From positions 62,334 to 126,333 of the forward strand of contig NZ_BAABAU010000005.1 in NCBI RefSeq assembly GCF_039537585.1: a DNA stretch of 64,000 nt, given 5' to 3'. A program made the translations under genes and the position numbers. The stretch comes from Frondihabitans peucedani (lineage in GTDB: Bacteria; Actinomycetota; Actinomycetes; Actinomycetales; Microbacteriaceae). Positions 24,558 through 35,223 of this stretch are shown in pieces. The notes under the pieces are model-generated. The model was not told the origin of the DNA. It worked only from the letters and a program-made list of their open reading frames with translations, and did no database searches. Position 1 is the stretch's first letter; each line of letters begins with the position of its first letter.

Positions 24558-25658
24558 TCACACGCTCGCTCGCAGCGGCGCCGATGCGAACTCCAGCATG
24601 CCCTCGTCGAACGACACCGAGGGGCTCCAGCCGAGCTCGCGCTGGAGGCGCTCCGAGGAGGCCGTGATGTGCCGGACGTCGCCCGCCCGGTATTCGCCGG
24701 TGACGACCGGCTCGAGGCCCCCGGCGTGACGGCTGAGAGCCGATGCCATCTCGCCGATCGTGTGGACGTGGCCGGAGCCGACGTTGAACGCGCGGAAGCT
24801 GTCGGCGGGCTGCCCGGCCGTCCAGTCGAGGGCCGCGATGTTCGCCGAGGCGACGTCGCGGACGTGCACGAAGTCGCGCCGCTGGGCGCCGTCCTCGAAG
24901 ACGCGGGGGGCCTCGCCGCGCTCGATCGCCGAGCGGAAGAGCGACGCGACGCCGGCGTAGGGCGTGTTCTGCGGCATGCCGGGGCCGTAGACGTTGTGGT
25001 AGCGGAGAGCCGCAGCCCGGCCGCCGGTGCTCCTCGCCCAGCTGGTGGCCAGGTGCTCCTGCGTGAGCTTCGTGATCGCGTAGACGTTGCGGGGGTCGAG
25101 CGGCGCGTCCTCGGAGATCAGCCCGGGCTCGAGCAGCTCTCCGGAGTCGTCGCGGGGGTCGAAGACGCCGGCGTCGAGGTCGGCGATGCGGCGCGGGGCG
25201 GGCCGGACGACTCCCGCGCTGCCCCGGTAGGCGCCCTCGCCGTAGACCACCATCGACGAGGCCACGACCAGCCGGTCGATGCCTCTCCGATCGAGTGCGG
25301 CCAGCAGCACGGCCGTGCCGTACTCGTTCGTCGAGACGTAGTCGGGGGCGTCCTGGAAGTCGACGCCGAGCCCCACCTTCGCCGCCTGGTGGCAGACCGC
25401 GGTGACGCCCTCGAGGGCGCGGTCGACCGTCGCAGGATCGCGCACGTCGCCCACCCGCAGGTCGACCCGCGGATCGAGGGTCGGCGGACCGCCGTGCACG
25501 TCTGGCCGCAGGTCGTCGAGGACCCTCACCGTCCAGCCGCGCTCGAGAGCCGCGGTGACGACTGCCCCGCCGATGAATCCGGCGCCGCCCGTCACGAGGA
25601 GGGTGCCGAGCGGCGCCTCGTCGCTGACGGGGTCGCCGCTCGCAGTGCGCTCGCTCAC
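24558..25658 (-). CDS. NAD-dependent sugar epimerase/dehydratase (extended SDR)
   Basis: 366 residues from GTG at 25658. Rossmann motif LLVTGGAGFIGGAVV, VCHQAAKVG, catalytic SSMVVYGEG with the Tyr-x3-Lys motif YAITK (RNVYAITKLTQEH), then ALRYHNVYGPGMP and RRDFVHVRDVASAN. These are typical of UDP-glucose 4-epimerase-like enzymes acting on nucleotide sugars in the cytoplasm. The start overlaps the mtnP stop (GTGA), so it is translated after mtnP. With the GT2, DUF2064 and methyltransferase genes it looks like a sugar-modification module. Confidence 0.9.
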   Translation of the reverse strand: MSERTASGDPVSDEAPLGTLLVTGGAGFIGGAVVTAALERGWTVRVLDDLRPDVHGGPPTLDPRVDLRVGDVRDPATVDRALEGVTAVCHQAAKVGLGVDFQDAPDYVSTNEYGTAVLLAALDRRGIDRLVVASSMVVYGEGAYRGSAGVVRPAPRRIADLDAGVFDPRDDSGELLEPGLISEDAPLDPRNVYAITKLTQEHLATSWARSTGGRAAALRYHNVYGPGMPQNTPYAGVASLFRSAIERGEAPRVFEDGAQRRDFVHVRDVASANIAALDWTAGQPADSFRAFNVGSGHVHTIGEMASALSRHAGGLEPVVTGEYRAGDVRHITASSERLQRELGWSPSVSFDEGMLEFASAPLRASV

Positions 25659-26545
25659 GCCGGCGGCCTCGGTGCCGAGCTGACCGGGCGGGCGAGCACC
25701 TCCGCGACAGCCGCCGCGGGGATCAGCTCGCGCGGCGCGAAGTCGCGGGGGATCGCCTGGACGATCCGCTCGATGGCCCGGACGATGACCGGCTGCGCCT
25801 CGGCGAGCCGCCGCATCACGAGCTCGTGGCTGACGATCTCGCTGTCGTCGTCGTCCTCCGCGGGCGAGAGCCCGGCGTCGCTGTCGGTGACGAACGACAG
25901 GTTGACGGTGCCGATGTTGAGCTCGGCGGCGAGCGGCACCTCGGGCACCATCGTCATGTTGACCGTGTGGGCGCCGGCCTGCTGCCACCAGAGCGACTCG
26001 GCGCGGGTCGAGAAGCGCGGGCCCTGGATCACGACGCAGGTGCCGGACGGCGCGAACGAGCCGAGCTCGGACGCCAGCGCGTCGATCGCGAGGCCGCGGA
26101 GAGCAGGATCGAACGGGTCGGCCGCGGCCAGGTGCTGCACCGAGCCCTGGTCGAAGAACGTGTCGGGGCGGCCCCAGGTGCGGTCGATGAACTGGTCGGT
26201 GACGACGAGGGTCCCCGGCGGGTAGTCGGGGTGGACCCCGCCGACGGCGGACGACGACACGATGGCCTTGGCCCCCAGCGAGGCGAGTGCCCAGATGTTC
26301 GCGCGGAACCCGATCTGGTGCGGCGGCACCGAGTGCCCCTTGCCGTGCCGGGTCAGGAAGGCGACGCGCTTGCCGCCGAGCTCGCCGACCGTGACCGGGC
26401 TCGAGGTCGGGCCGTAGGGGGTGTCGACCTCGAACGAGTCGGCCGTGCCCTCGGCGAAGAGGGAGTAGAGGCCGGAGCCGCCGATGACCGCCACGTCGAC
26501 GGTGGGGAGCGGGCCTGTGGAGGAGTCCCGAGGGTCCGTTGTCAT
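25655..26545 (-). CDS. mtnP: S-methyl-5'-thioadenosine phosphorylase / purine nucleoside phosphorylase family
   Basis: 296 residues. Motifs are VAVIGGSGLYSL, FLTRHGKGHSVPPHQIGFRANIWAL split over the phosphate and purine sites, SAVGGVHPDYPPG, QGPRFSTRAES and NMTMVPEVPLAAELNI. It phosphorolyses methylthioadenosine (or inosine/guanosine-type nucleosides) to base plus ribose-1-phosphate. The PPHQI signature is closer to the broad MTAP/MTIP group than to classic PNP, so the exact substrate is open. The ATG at 26545 has a TAGTGT box seven bases upstream. It heads the mtnP-epimerase minus-strand unit. Confidence 0.9.
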   Translation of the reverse strand: MTTDPRDSSTGPLPTVDVAVIGGSGLYSLFAEGTADSFEVDTPYGPTSSPVTVGELGGKRVAFLTRHGKGHSVPPHQIGFRANIWALASLGAKAIVSSSAVGGVHPDYPPGTLVVTDQFIDRTWGRPDTFFDQGSVQHLAAADPFDPALRGLAIDALASELGSFAPSGTCVVIQGPRFSTRAESLWWQQAGAHTVNMTMVPEVPLAAELNIGTVNLSFVTDSDAGLSPAEDDDDSEIVSHELVMRRLAEAQPVIVRAIERIVQAIPRDFAPRELIPAAAVAEVLARPVSSAPRPPA

Positions 26546-26552
26546 GGGTGCG

Positions 26553-26558
26553 ACACTA
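26553..26558 (-). promoter_or_regulatory. -10 box TAGTGT for leaderless mtnP
   Basis: Minus-strand TAGTGT ends seven bases before the mtnP ATG in the 51-bp divergent gap with moeA. No Shine-Dalgarno sequence precedes the ATG. Confidence 0.55.
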
Positions 26559-26596
26559 CTGGGAGACGTCCCGCTCAGGGTGAGAGGCAGGCGCGA

Positions 26597-27826
26597 GTGC
26601 GCACCATCGAAGAACACCGCAAGACGATCGCCGAGCTGGTCGCGGGCGCCCTCGCGACGCGACGGGTCGTCGTCCGCCGCGTGTCCGAGGGAGTGTCGGG
26701 CGAGGTCCTCGCCGACGATGTCGTCGCACCCCTCGACCTGCCCCCGTTCGCCAACTCCCAGATGGACGGGTACGCGGTGGTCGCGTCCGATCTCGAGGGC
26801 GGGGCAGCACGCCTGGCGGTGGGGCGCAGGATCCCGGCCGGCCACGTCCCGGCCCCTCTGACCCCCGGCACAGCGGCCCCCATCATGACCGGCGCGGCCC
26901 TGCCCGACGGCGCCGACGCGGTCGTCCAGATCGAGCGGGCCGACCCGCCCCGCTTCCAGGACGAGGGCGGGGCCTCCACGGTCTCGCTGCCGGGGCCGGT
27001 CCCCGTCGGGCAGTTCGTGCGGGCGGTCGGCAGCGACGTCCGGCGGGGCGACACCCTGCTCCGGGCCGGCACGGTCCTCCGCGGGCCGCACTACGGCATC
27101 CTGGCGTCCTCCGGCGTCGAGAGCGTGCGGGTGCTCGACGCCCCCGTGGTGCTGCTCGTGTCGACCGGCTCCGAGCTCGCGGCAGAGCCCGGCCCGCTCG
27201 GCGGCGCCGCGATCCACGACGCCAACGGGGCCTCGCTCCGGGTCGCCCTCGAGGAGGCCGACGCCCGCGTGATCGTCCGGCGGGTGGCCGACGACGGCGA
27301 CGCCCTCCTGCGCCTGGCGAGGCTCGGCGTCGAGGCCGACTCCGCCGACCTCGTCGTCACCACCGGCGGCGTCAGCGAGGGCGCCTACGAGGTGGTGCGC
27401 GAGACGTTCGCGCCGCGGGGCGTCGAGTTCGGCTCCGTCGCGATGCAGCCCGGCGGCCCGCAGGGCTGGGGCGTGCTCGATCTCGGCGGCCGCAGCGTGC
27501 CCGTGGTCGCCTTCCCGGGCAACCCGGTGAGCGCGCTCATCTCGTTCGAGATGTTCCTCCGGGAGCCTCTGCAGCGGGCGGCGGGGCGACCGGTGCAGGA
27601 TCGCGACCGGGTCGCGATCCTGAGCGAGGGCGCCGACTCGCCGCCCGGCAAGCACCAGATCCGGCGCGGGCGCCTCGATCCGGCAGGCCGGGTCGTGTTC
27701 GTCGGAGGCCCCGGCTCGCACCTGCTGCACTCCTACGCCCTGGCGACCCACCTCGTGCACCTGCCGGTCGGCATCTCGCGGGTCGAGGCGGGCGACGAGG
27801 TCGTAGTGTGGCCCCTCGATGACTGA
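26597..27826 (+). CDS. moeA: Molybdopterin molybdenumtransferase MoeA
   Basis: 409 residues from GTG at 26597. It inserts molybdate into adenylylated molybdopterin. Visible are [16 protein letters not shown] (N-terminal lid), [44 protein letters not shown] (MoCF domain), [15 protein letters not shown] and [20 protein letters not shown], in the normal order, with a C-terminal beta-barrel. It starts the plus-strand operon moeA-moaC-mogA-moaE, in which all genes overlap by four to eight bases. Confidence 0.96.
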   Translation: MRTIEEHRKTIAELVAGALATRRVVVRRVSEGVSGEVLADDVVAPLDLPPFANSQMDGYAVVASDLEGGAARLAVGRRIPAGHVPAPLTPGTAAPIMTGAALPDGADAVVQIERADPPRFQDEGGASTVSLPGPVPVGQFVRAVGSDVRRGDTLLRAGTVLRGPHYGILASSGVESVRVLDAPVVLLVSTGSELAAEPGPLGGAAIHDANGASLRVALEEADARVIVRRVADDGDALLRLARLGVEADSADLVVTTGGVSEGAYEVVRETFAPRGVEFGSVAMQPGGPQGWGVLDLGGRSVPVVAFPGNPVSALISFEMFLREPLQRAAGRPVQDRDRVAILSEGADSPPGKHQIRRGRLDPAGRVVFVGGPGSHLLHSYALATHLVHLPVGISRVEAGDEVVVWPLDD

Positions 27827-28313
27827 TTCAGACTCCGCCGAGGCCCCGGGCGTCCTGTCGCACGTCCGCGACGACGGCAGCGCGCACATGGTCGACGTGA
27901 CCTCGAAGGCCGAGACGAAGCGGGTGGCGCTCGCGCAGGCCGTCGTGCGCACGCGGGCCGACGTGATCCTGCAGGTCTCCGACGGGTCTCTGCCGAAGGG
28001 CGAGGCCCTCGGCACGGCCAGGATCGCCGGGATCATGGCCGCCAAGCAGACCTCGACGCTCATCCCGCTCTGCCATCCGCTGCCGATCGGCTCGGTCACG
28101 GTCGACTTCGAGGTCGGGCACGATGCGGTGCGGGTGCTGGCGTCCGTGTCGACGCGCGGGGTGACCGGCGTCGAGATGGAGGCGCTGACGGCGGCGTCCG
28201 TGGCCGCGCTCACGCTCTTCGACATGATCAAGGCCGTCGACAAGCTGGCCGTCATCGACGACATCAAGGTGCTCGAGAAGTCCGGCGGCAAGTCCGGAGA
28301 CTGGTCGCGATGA
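27819..28313 (+). CDS. moaC: Cyclic pyranopterin monophosphate synthase MoaC
   Basis: 164 residues. It completes with MoaA the conversion of GTP to cPMP. Characteristic strings are [35 protein letters not shown] with the catalytic Lys and His residues, [19 protein letters not shown] and [12 protein letters not shown]. It overlaps moeA by eight bases and mogA by four. Length is normal. Confidence 0.97.
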   Translation: MTDSDSAEAPGVLSHVRDDGSAHMVDVTSKAETKRVALAQAVVRTRADVILQVSDGSLPKGEALGTARIAGIMAAKQTSTLIPLCHPLPIGSVTVDFEVGHDAVRVLASVSTRGVTGVEMEALTAASVAALTLFDMIKAVDKLAVIDDIKVLEKSGGKSGDWSR

Positions 28314-28837
28314 GCGATCTCGACTCGGTCGGCGACCCGTCAGGCGCCCGGCCTCCTGCCCCGGGACGCACGGCCCTCGTCGTCGTGGCCTCGACCAGGG
28401 CCTCGCGAGGCGACGCCGTCGACACCACCGGCCCCGTCATCACGGCGTGGCTGGCCGAGCGCGGCTTCACGGTCGACGAGCCCGTCGTCGTCGCCGACGG
28501 CGAACCGGTCGGCCAGGCGCTCATCGCCGGGATCACCCAGCCCGTCGACATCGTCGTGACCACCGGCGGCACCGGGGTGACCCCGACCGACGCGACCCCC
28601 GAGATGACCCTGCCGCTCATCGACCGGCGGCTCCTCGGCATCGAGGAGGAGCTCCGCCGCCGCGGCTCCCTCCACACGCCGACCGCCCTGCTCTCGCGCG
28701 GCGTCGTCGGCGTGGCCCGCCGCACCCTCGTGGTGAACCTCCCCGGTTCCCCCGGCGGAGTCCGAGACGGCCTCGAGCTGCTCGACGAGCTGCTCGACCA
28801 CCTGCTCGACCAGCTGCGCGGGGGCGGGCATGCGTGA
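28310..28837 (+). CDS. mogA: MogA/MoaB-type molybdopterin adenylyltransferase
   Basis: 175 residues. It adenylates molybdopterin before MoeA inserts metal. Signature strings are [41 protein letters not shown] (the GGTG molybdopterin loop) and [18 protein letters not shown]. MogA and MoaB cannot be separated reliably by eye, and either name would fit. Both ends overlap neighbouring moa genes. Confidence 0.93.
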   Translation: MSDLDSVGDPSGARPPAPGRTALVVVASTRASRGDAVDTTGPVITAWLAERGFTVDEPVVVADGEPVGQALIAGITQPVDIVVTTGGTGVTPTDATPEMTLPLIDRRLLGIEEELRRRGSLHTPTALLSRGVVGVARRTLVVNLPGSPGGVRDGLELLDELLDHLLDQLRGGGHA

Positions 28838-29291
28838 TCCTGCGCCCCTCACCGCCTCGTCGGCCGACGACCGCGTGCTGCTCGCCCGAGTGACCCTCGA
28901 CGAGCTGTCGGTCTCGGCCTGCTCGACCCTCGTCCACCGCGCCACGGCCGGAGCCGTCGTCACCTTCGAGGGCGTCGTCCGCGACCACGACGACGGCCGC
29001 GGTGTCAGCGCCCTCGAGTACGAGGCGCACCCGTCGGCGACCGAGGTCATCCGCGCCGTCGCCGTCGACGTGGCGTCGCGGCACCCCGAGGTCGCGATCG
29101 CCGTCGAGCACCGGACGGGCCCGCTCACCATCGGCGACGTCGCGCTCGCCGCCGCCGTCTCGAGCGCCCACCGGGCCGCCGCGTTCGCCGCCTGCGCCGA
29201 GCTCATCGACGAGATCAAGGCGCGCGTGCCCATCTGGAAGAAGCAGGACTTCACCGACGGCTCGAGCGAGTGGGTGGCGTCGCTCGGCTGA
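28830..29291 (+). CDS. moaE: Molybdopterin synthase catalytic subunit MoaE
   Basis: 153 residues. It converts cPMP to molybdopterin with sulfur from thiocarboxylated MoaD. Motifs are TFEGVVRDHDDGR, LEYEAHPSATEVI, EHRTGPLTIGDVAL (catalytic loop, dimer interface) and VPIWKKQDF with the catalytic lysines. It is last in the moeA operon, overlapping mogA by eight bases. Its partner MoaD is encoded 12 kb away, at 16844-17113. Confidence 0.96.
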   Translation: MRDPAPLTASSADDRVLLARVTLDELSVSACSTLVHRATAGAVVTFEGVVRDHDDGRGVSALEYEAHPSATEVIRAVAVDVASRHPEVAIAVEHRTGPLTIGDVALAAAVSSAHRAAAFAACAELIDEIKARVPIWKKQDFTDGSSEWVASLG

Positions 29292-29322
29292 CGCCCGGGC
29301 GGCGAGCACAGCCGCAGCCCCG

Positions 29323-29328
29323 TAGCCT
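29323..29328 (+). promoter_or_regulatory. -10 box TAGCCT for leaderless ABC-F gene
   Basis: TAGCCT ends six bases before the GTG at 29335, giving the ABC-F gene its own promoter after the Moco operon. Confidence 0.6.
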
Positions 29329-29334
29329 TGACGC

Positions 29335-31152
<1,818 letters not shown>

Positions 31153-31157
31153 CGGGC

Positions 31158-31652
31158 GTGACCGCGCAGGATCCCGCCCCGGTCTTCACGACCGAGGCGA
31201 GCTCGCGCGTCCTGCTCGTCTCCGCCGTGGTCCTCGGCGCAGCCTCTGCGGCGGTGCTCGTCTTCTGGCTGGTGGCGCGCCCCGGAGTCGACTTCCTCGT
31301 CCTCCTGCTCGGCCTGGTGTTCGCGCTCCTGTCCTGCCTGGCGCCCGCCCGGGTCCGAGTCACGGCCGGACCGGCCGGGCTGGTCGTCGAGTCGGTGCCC
31401 CTCGGCTTCGCGCTGGCGCAGTACGGCCTCGACGAGATCGCCGACGCGCGGGTCGAGCCGGTGTCGCTTCGGAGCTGGGTCGGCTGGGGCTTTCGCTTCA
31501 CGGCGGGCGGGAGCGGCGTGATCCTGCGCGGCGGCCCGGCGCTGGTGCTCGAGCTGATCTCGGGCAAGACGTTCACGGTGACGCTGCCCGGCGCGGACGC
31601 CGAGGCTGCGCTCACCGCGCTCGAGGATGCTGCTGACGCGGCTCGCCCGTAG
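31158..31652 (+). CDS. Small membrane protein with C-terminal beta domain
   Basis: 164 residues from GTG at 31158, five bases after the ABC-F stop. Two adjacent hydrophobic segments (RVLLVSAVVLGAASAAVLVF and VDFLVLLLGLVFALLSCLA, about residues 15-60) are followed by a soluble part with short strands ([40 protein letters not shown]) that resembles bacterial PH-like domains such as DUF3093. Function unknown. It is probably co-transcribed with the ABC-F gene. Confidence 0.78.
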   Translation: MTAQDPAPVFTTEASSRVLLVSAVVLGAASAAVLVFWLVARPGVDFLVLLLGLVFALLSCLAPARVRVTAGPAGLVVESVPLGFALAQYGLDEIADARVEPVSLRSWVGWGFRFTAGGSGVILRGGPALVLELISGKTFTVTLPGADAEAALTALEDAADAARP

Positions 31653-31664
31653 GTCCGCCGGGCC

Positions 31665-32186
31665 CTAGTCGCCGAGCGTGAGCGACAGCGAGCGCAGCAG
31701 CGCGGTGAGATGCTCGCGGTCGGGGCCGGACAGGTCGCCCAGCAGGGTCGCCTCGGCGCCGACGAGGTTCGCGATCGCGATGTCCACCGCGCTGACACCT
31801 CTCGCCGTCATGGTGACCAGGATGCCCCGGCCGTCGCTCGGATCGGTCCGCCGCTCGACGAGGCCCCGGGTCACCAGGCGGTCGATGCGGTTGGTCATGG
31901 TCCCGCTCGAGACGAGCGTCTGCGTCAGGAGGGCCTTCGGGGACAGCTGGTACGGCGATCCTGCGCGGCGCAGCGCCGACAGGACGTCGAACTCCCACGA
32001 CTCCAGGTCGCTCGCGGTGAACGCGGCCTTCCGGGCCCGGTCGAGGTGCTTCGAGAGCCGGCCGACGCGCGACAGGACGTGGAGCGGCGTGAAGTCGAGG
32101 TCGGGGCGCTCGCGGTTCCAGGCGTCGACGATGCGGTCGACTTCGTCCTGCGCGACGGGCGTGCCCTGCGCATCCTGCTCCGGCAT
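31665..32186 (-). CDS. MarR-family transcriptional regulator
   Basis: 173 residues from ATG at 32186. A winged helix is visible: SPYQLSPKALLTQTLVSSGT (recognition helix region), MTNRIDRLVTRGLVERR and the wing RTDPSDGRGILVTMTARG. It is flanked by dimerisation helices rich in Leu/Arg. It is convergent with the small membrane protein and divergent from tRNA-Gln. No operator could be assigned. Its target may be itself or a remote gene. Confidence 0.88.
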   Translation of the reverse strand: MPEQDAQGTPVAQDEVDRIVDAWNRERPDLDFTPLHVLSRVGRLSKHLDRARKAAFTASDLESWEFDVLSALRRAGSPYQLSPKALLTQTLVSSGTMTNRIDRLVTRGLVERRTDPSDGRGILVTMTARGVSAVDIAIANLVGAEATLLGDLSGPDREHLTALLRSLSLTLGD

Positions 32187-32309
32187 CCGTCCATTATGTC
32201 GGCGTGCCTCCCGGTCCTGTCGGACGGGTCGCTCGGGGACCCCGCGCAGCCCGCCCGGGAACGGCCGCTCCTGCGCCATCTGGCAGACTGGTCGGGCGTG
32301 AAAGCGCGG

Positions 32310-32381
32310 TCCGCCTTGGTGTAATGGCAGCACGACAGCCTTTGGAGCTGTTAGGTCTAGGTTCGAATCCTGGAGGCGGAG
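32310..32381 (+). tRNA. tRNA-Gln(TTG)
   Basis: 72-nt cloverleaf. Acceptor arms TCCGCCT (32310-32316) and AGGCGGA (32374-32380) pair perfectly. The D arm contains GGTGTAATGGCAGCAC. The anticodon stem ACAGC/GCTGT encloses loop CTTTGGA with anticodon TTG, and the T arm is CTAGG-TTCGAAT-CCTGG. Discriminator base G; CCA is not encoded. No duplicated 3' end, i.e. no attachment-site copy, was noticed elsewhere in the window. Confidence 0.96.
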
Positions 32382-32454
32382 CTACGATGTGCGGGCCTCG
32401 CCGCAGAACCGAAACACCACGGCCACGCCACCAGAGGCCAACACGACGACCGGA

Positions 32455-33963
32455 CTACCTCCGGAACTCGCCCAGGGAGGCGAAGACGCCCTTCAGCTGC
32501 GGGTAGAGCAAGCGGTAGACGGCGAAGAGTCGGGAGTACGTCGCCGAGCTGTCGGCCTGGGGGCGGAACGTGGCGGTGGTCCGGGTCATCCGCGCAGCAG
32601 TCGCTGCGAGATCCGCCCGGCCGTGGAGTCCGACGGCGAAGGCCGCCAGCACTGCGGCGCCGAGGGCCGCCGTCTCGTCTTCGGACGACACCTCGATGTC
32701 GCGCTCGAGCACGTCGGCCAGGATCTGGAGGAAGACGGCCGACCGCGCCGCGCCGCCCATCACGATGAGCCTTCCAGGGTCCGTGCCGGTGTCCGCGAGG
32801 ATCAACTCGAGGAGGAGCCGGACCTCCAGGGCGAGCCCCTCGAACGTCGCGCGCACCAGATCAGCAGTCGTGTGGTACTCGCCTAGACCGACGAAGGCGC
32901 CTCGGGCATCGGCGTCCCAGTAGGGGGTCTCGGCGCTCGTCAGGTACGGCAGGAAGAGGAGGCCCCTGGATCCTGGCGTCGACGATCCGGCCAGAGCGGA
33001 GAGCGCTGCATTCCCGTCGGGAGTGTCGGCGAGCTTGGCGATCGCGCCCCGGACCCATTCGAGCGACAGGGCTCCGGAGGCCAGGAGACCCTCCAGTGTG
33101 TAGCTCCCCGCGAGAGGCGAGGCCAGAGTCCGGTAGCTCATGGAGGTGCGGAACTCCGTGCTGTGGAGGCCCAGCGTGATGGACGTGCCCAGGCTGAGAT
33201 AGGCGCGGTCGTCGTCGAGGACGGCTGCACCGAGTCCGGCGGCCTGCCCGTCGCCGGCTCCCGCCACGACAGGGGTTCCCTCCGGAAGACCCGTCGACGC
33301 CGAGGCGCCGGCATCCACAGTCGCCATGACCTGCCCGGGCGGCACCAGGCGGGGATAGGACTCCGCGGGCAGGCCGATGAGGCCGAGGAGCTCCGGAGAC
33401 CAGTCGAAAGCCGCCATGTCGAGGATCGACAGCGGGTCGGCGCTCGCGGTCGAGGTGACGTGCTCGCCGGTGAGCCGGTAGGCCAGATACCCTCCGACGT
33501 CGAGGACCATGGCGGTCCTCTCCAGCGTGAGCGGCTCGTTCTCGCGCAACCAGATGAGCTTGTACAGGCTCGGGGTGGTGCTCGGGGGCTTTCCGGAGGT
33601 GGCGTGGACCGCGGCGTCGCCGAATCTCTCGATCTGGGTTCCCGCCCGGGTGTCGAGCCACAGGATCGCGGGACGGACCTGCTGGCCGTCCTCGTCGAGG
33701 CACACGAACGTCTCGCGTTGATGCGTGATGCAGACGGCTTCCGGCATCCCGGCGCCGGCCGACTCCAGCTGCCCGATGACGTCGCGGATCGCGGCCACGA
33801 GACCCTGCCACCAGTCCTCAGCCGACTGTTCCGCCCAGCCGGGGTGAGGCGACTGCCGCTGCAGGGAGCTCCGACCGGTCGCGACGGGGACTCCGTCGGC
33901 GTCGAAGGCGATCGCCTTGATCGCGGTCGTGGAGGCGTCGATGCCCAGGACGGTCCTCGTCAT
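32455..33963 (-). CDS. FGGY-family carbohydrate/polyol kinase (xylulokinase-like)
   Basis: 502 residues. The FGGY fold has VLGIDASTTAIKAIAFDADG (phosphate 1), ITHQRETFVCLDEDG with ILWLDTRAG, GAGDGQAAGLGAAVL, YLSLGTSITLGL, and the C-terminal VMGGAARSAVFLQILADVL with SSEDETAALGAAVLAA. It phosphorylates a sugar or polyol with ATP; xylulose or an erythritol/glycerol-like polyol are candidates. The start overlaps the end of the GpsA-like gene (ATGA), so the kinase product is likely handled by that dehydrogenase. No transporter is adjacent. Confidence 0.87.
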   Translation of the reverse strand: MTRTVLGIDASTTAIKAIAFDADGVPVATGRSSLQRQSPHPGWAEQSAEDWWQGLVAAIRDVIGQLESAGAGMPEAVCITHQRETFVCLDEDGQQVRPAILWLDTRAGTQIERFGDAAVHATSGKPPSTTPSLYKLIWLRENEPLTLERTAMVLDVGGYLAYRLTGEHVTSTASADPLSILDMAAFDWSPELLGLIGLPAESYPRLVPPGQVMATVDAGASASTGLPEGTPVVAGAGDGQAAGLGAAVLDDDRAYLSLGTSITLGLHSTEFRTSMSYRTLASPLAGSYTLEGLLASGALSLEWVRGAIAKLADTPDGNAALSALAGSSTPGSRGLLFLPYLTSAETPYWDADARGAFVGLGEYHTTADLVRATFEGLALEVRLLLELILADTGTDPGRLIVMGGAARSAVFLQILADVLERDIEVSSEDETAALGAAVLAAFAVGLHGRADLAATAARMTRTTATFRPQADSSATYSRLFAVYRLLYPQLKGVFASLGEFRR

Positions 33964-35036
33964 CGCGACGATCCCGACGCCTGAAGGGGCGGGAGCGCAG
34001 CCGTCGTCAGGACGAGGAGCGGATCGTCGCAGCCCTCGACGATCCGCCGGATGGCGTGAAGGAGCGGAAGACGGGATGCAGCGTCGTCGAACAGCTGCGA
34101 GGCCAGCGCGACGGCGAGGCCGGATGCGGGGACACCCTCGACGGTCTGGTGCGCGTCGATCATCTTCTGGAGGGCCTCGGCCGGAGCCTCGCCCGATCCG
34201 AGCCGCTCCCCGAAGACCTTGTTCCTGCCCGAGAGGCCGGTCACCTCGAGATCGCCGACCCCCGAGAGACCCCACGCGGTTCGGGCCGAGCCGCCGAGGG
34301 CTTCGGTCATGTCGGCGATCTCGTCGACGGCCTTCGAGAAGACGGCCGATCGGAGGTCGTGCCAGGGCTGACCGGTCCGGGTGGTGAGACCGTCGGCGAA
34401 GCCCAGAGCGATGGCGTACACGTTCTTCAGGGGTGCCGCGACCTCCACTCCCCGGTCGTCGTCGGTCACGTGGATCCGGTAGCCGTCGGTCTCCACGGCC
34501 CCGGCGATGCTCCGCGCGACGTCGATGTCGGAGCAGCCGAACACCGCAGCGGTGGGTCGAGAGGCCGCGACCTCGTTCGCTTTGCACGGACCGCCGATAG
34601 CGACGATGGGAGGCGGCACGGCAGCACTGTCCGAGAAGATCCTCTCGATCGACTCGGGCAGGAGCCTCACCGTTCCCTCGGCGTCGCGGAGGAAGCCCTT
34701 CGTCGTCAGGGCCAGGGCCTGCGCCCGGCCCATCAACGGCGCGGCGCGCTCGACGATGCTCCTCACCCCGTCCGAAGACACCGCCACGACCACGACGTCG
34801 GCGTCCGCGAGGGCGGACTCCAAGTCGGGATCGTGAACCAGCTCGGTTCCGTCGGCGAGATGCTCGCCCGTCCGCGGGTGCGGCAGGCCGCCCTCCAGGG
34901 CGGTCAGGATGTCCTCGTCCAGGGGAGTGCCCCAGAGCCTCACGGTGTGCCCGCGGGCGCGGAGGGGCGTGCAGAGGGCCGAGCCCATCGCACCTGCGCC
35001 CAGCACGGTCACGGTCATCGGATTCGGAAGCGTCAT
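33960..35036 (-). CDS. GpsA-like NAD(P)-dependent glycerol-3-phosphate dehydrogenase family protein
   Basis: 358 residues. The N-terminal Rossmann motif is VTVLGAGAMGSALCTPL. IGGPCKANEVAASRPT, the catalytic AAPLKNVYAIALGFADGL with the essential Lys, and GLSGVGDLEVTGLSGRNKVFG match the NAD-G3P dehydrogenase family. Its pairing with an FGGY kinase, with a four-base overlap, suggests a catabolic role on a phosphorylated polyol rather than the housekeeping G3P supply; this is inference. ATG at 35018 is an alternative start. Confidence 0.87.
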   Translation of the reverse strand: MTLPNPMTVTVLGAGAMGSALCTPLRARGHTVRLWGTPLDEDILTALEGGLPHPRTGEHLADGTELVHDPDLESALADADVVVVAVSSDGVRSIVERAAPLMGRAQALALTTKGFLRDAEGTVRLLPESIERIFSDSAAVPPPIVAIGGPCKANEVAASRPTAAVFGCSDIDVARSIAGAVETDGYRIHVTDDDRGVEVAAPLKNVYAIALGFADGLTTRTGQPWHDLRSAVFSKAVDEIADMTEALGGSARTAWGLSGVGDLEVTGLSGRNKVFGERLGSGEAPAEALQKMIDAHQTVEGVPASGLAVALASQLFDDAASRLPLLHAIRRIVEGCDDPLLVLTTAALPPLQASGSSR

Positions 35037-35085
35037 CGCTTCACCTACTCACTCGGTTCGGGCCGCGAAGAGGTCTTGAGACCAA

Positions 35086-35105
35086 TTAGTTCGGCCGGAC
35101 AACAA
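35086..35105. promoter_or_regulatory. Candidate operator, imperfect palindrome around CGGCCG in an AT-richer promoter region
   Basis: TTAGTTCGGCCGGACAACAA is centred on GGCC at 35093-35096, with matching GT and CGG/CCG half-site bases on each side. It lies about 50-70 bases upstream of the kinase operon start, in a stretch clearly richer in A+T than its surroundings. No regulator gene is adjacent; a ROK/LacI-type site is possible. Confidence 0.4.
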
Positions 35106-35223
35106 ATATGAAAGTAGCACGGCGGGGTCCCCGGATGCCTCGAAATTCTGCCCGTGAAGCCTGCGGTTTCGGCGCCGCGTCGTGATCCTGCCTCGGACAC
35201 GCCCGCCCCGCCCCGCCGCGCCC

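Noticed and set aside
26546-28291. Long N-terminal extension of the mtnP frame through the moeA/moaC region
   Set aside because: Antisense to moeA and moaC and lacking homology; the conserved phosphorylase begins at 26545 with a leaderless promoter.
32310-32381. tRNA-Gln as an integration site for a genomic island
   Set aside because: No integrase gene and no duplicated tRNA 3' end (TTCGAATCC or neighbours) were seen elsewhere in the window.
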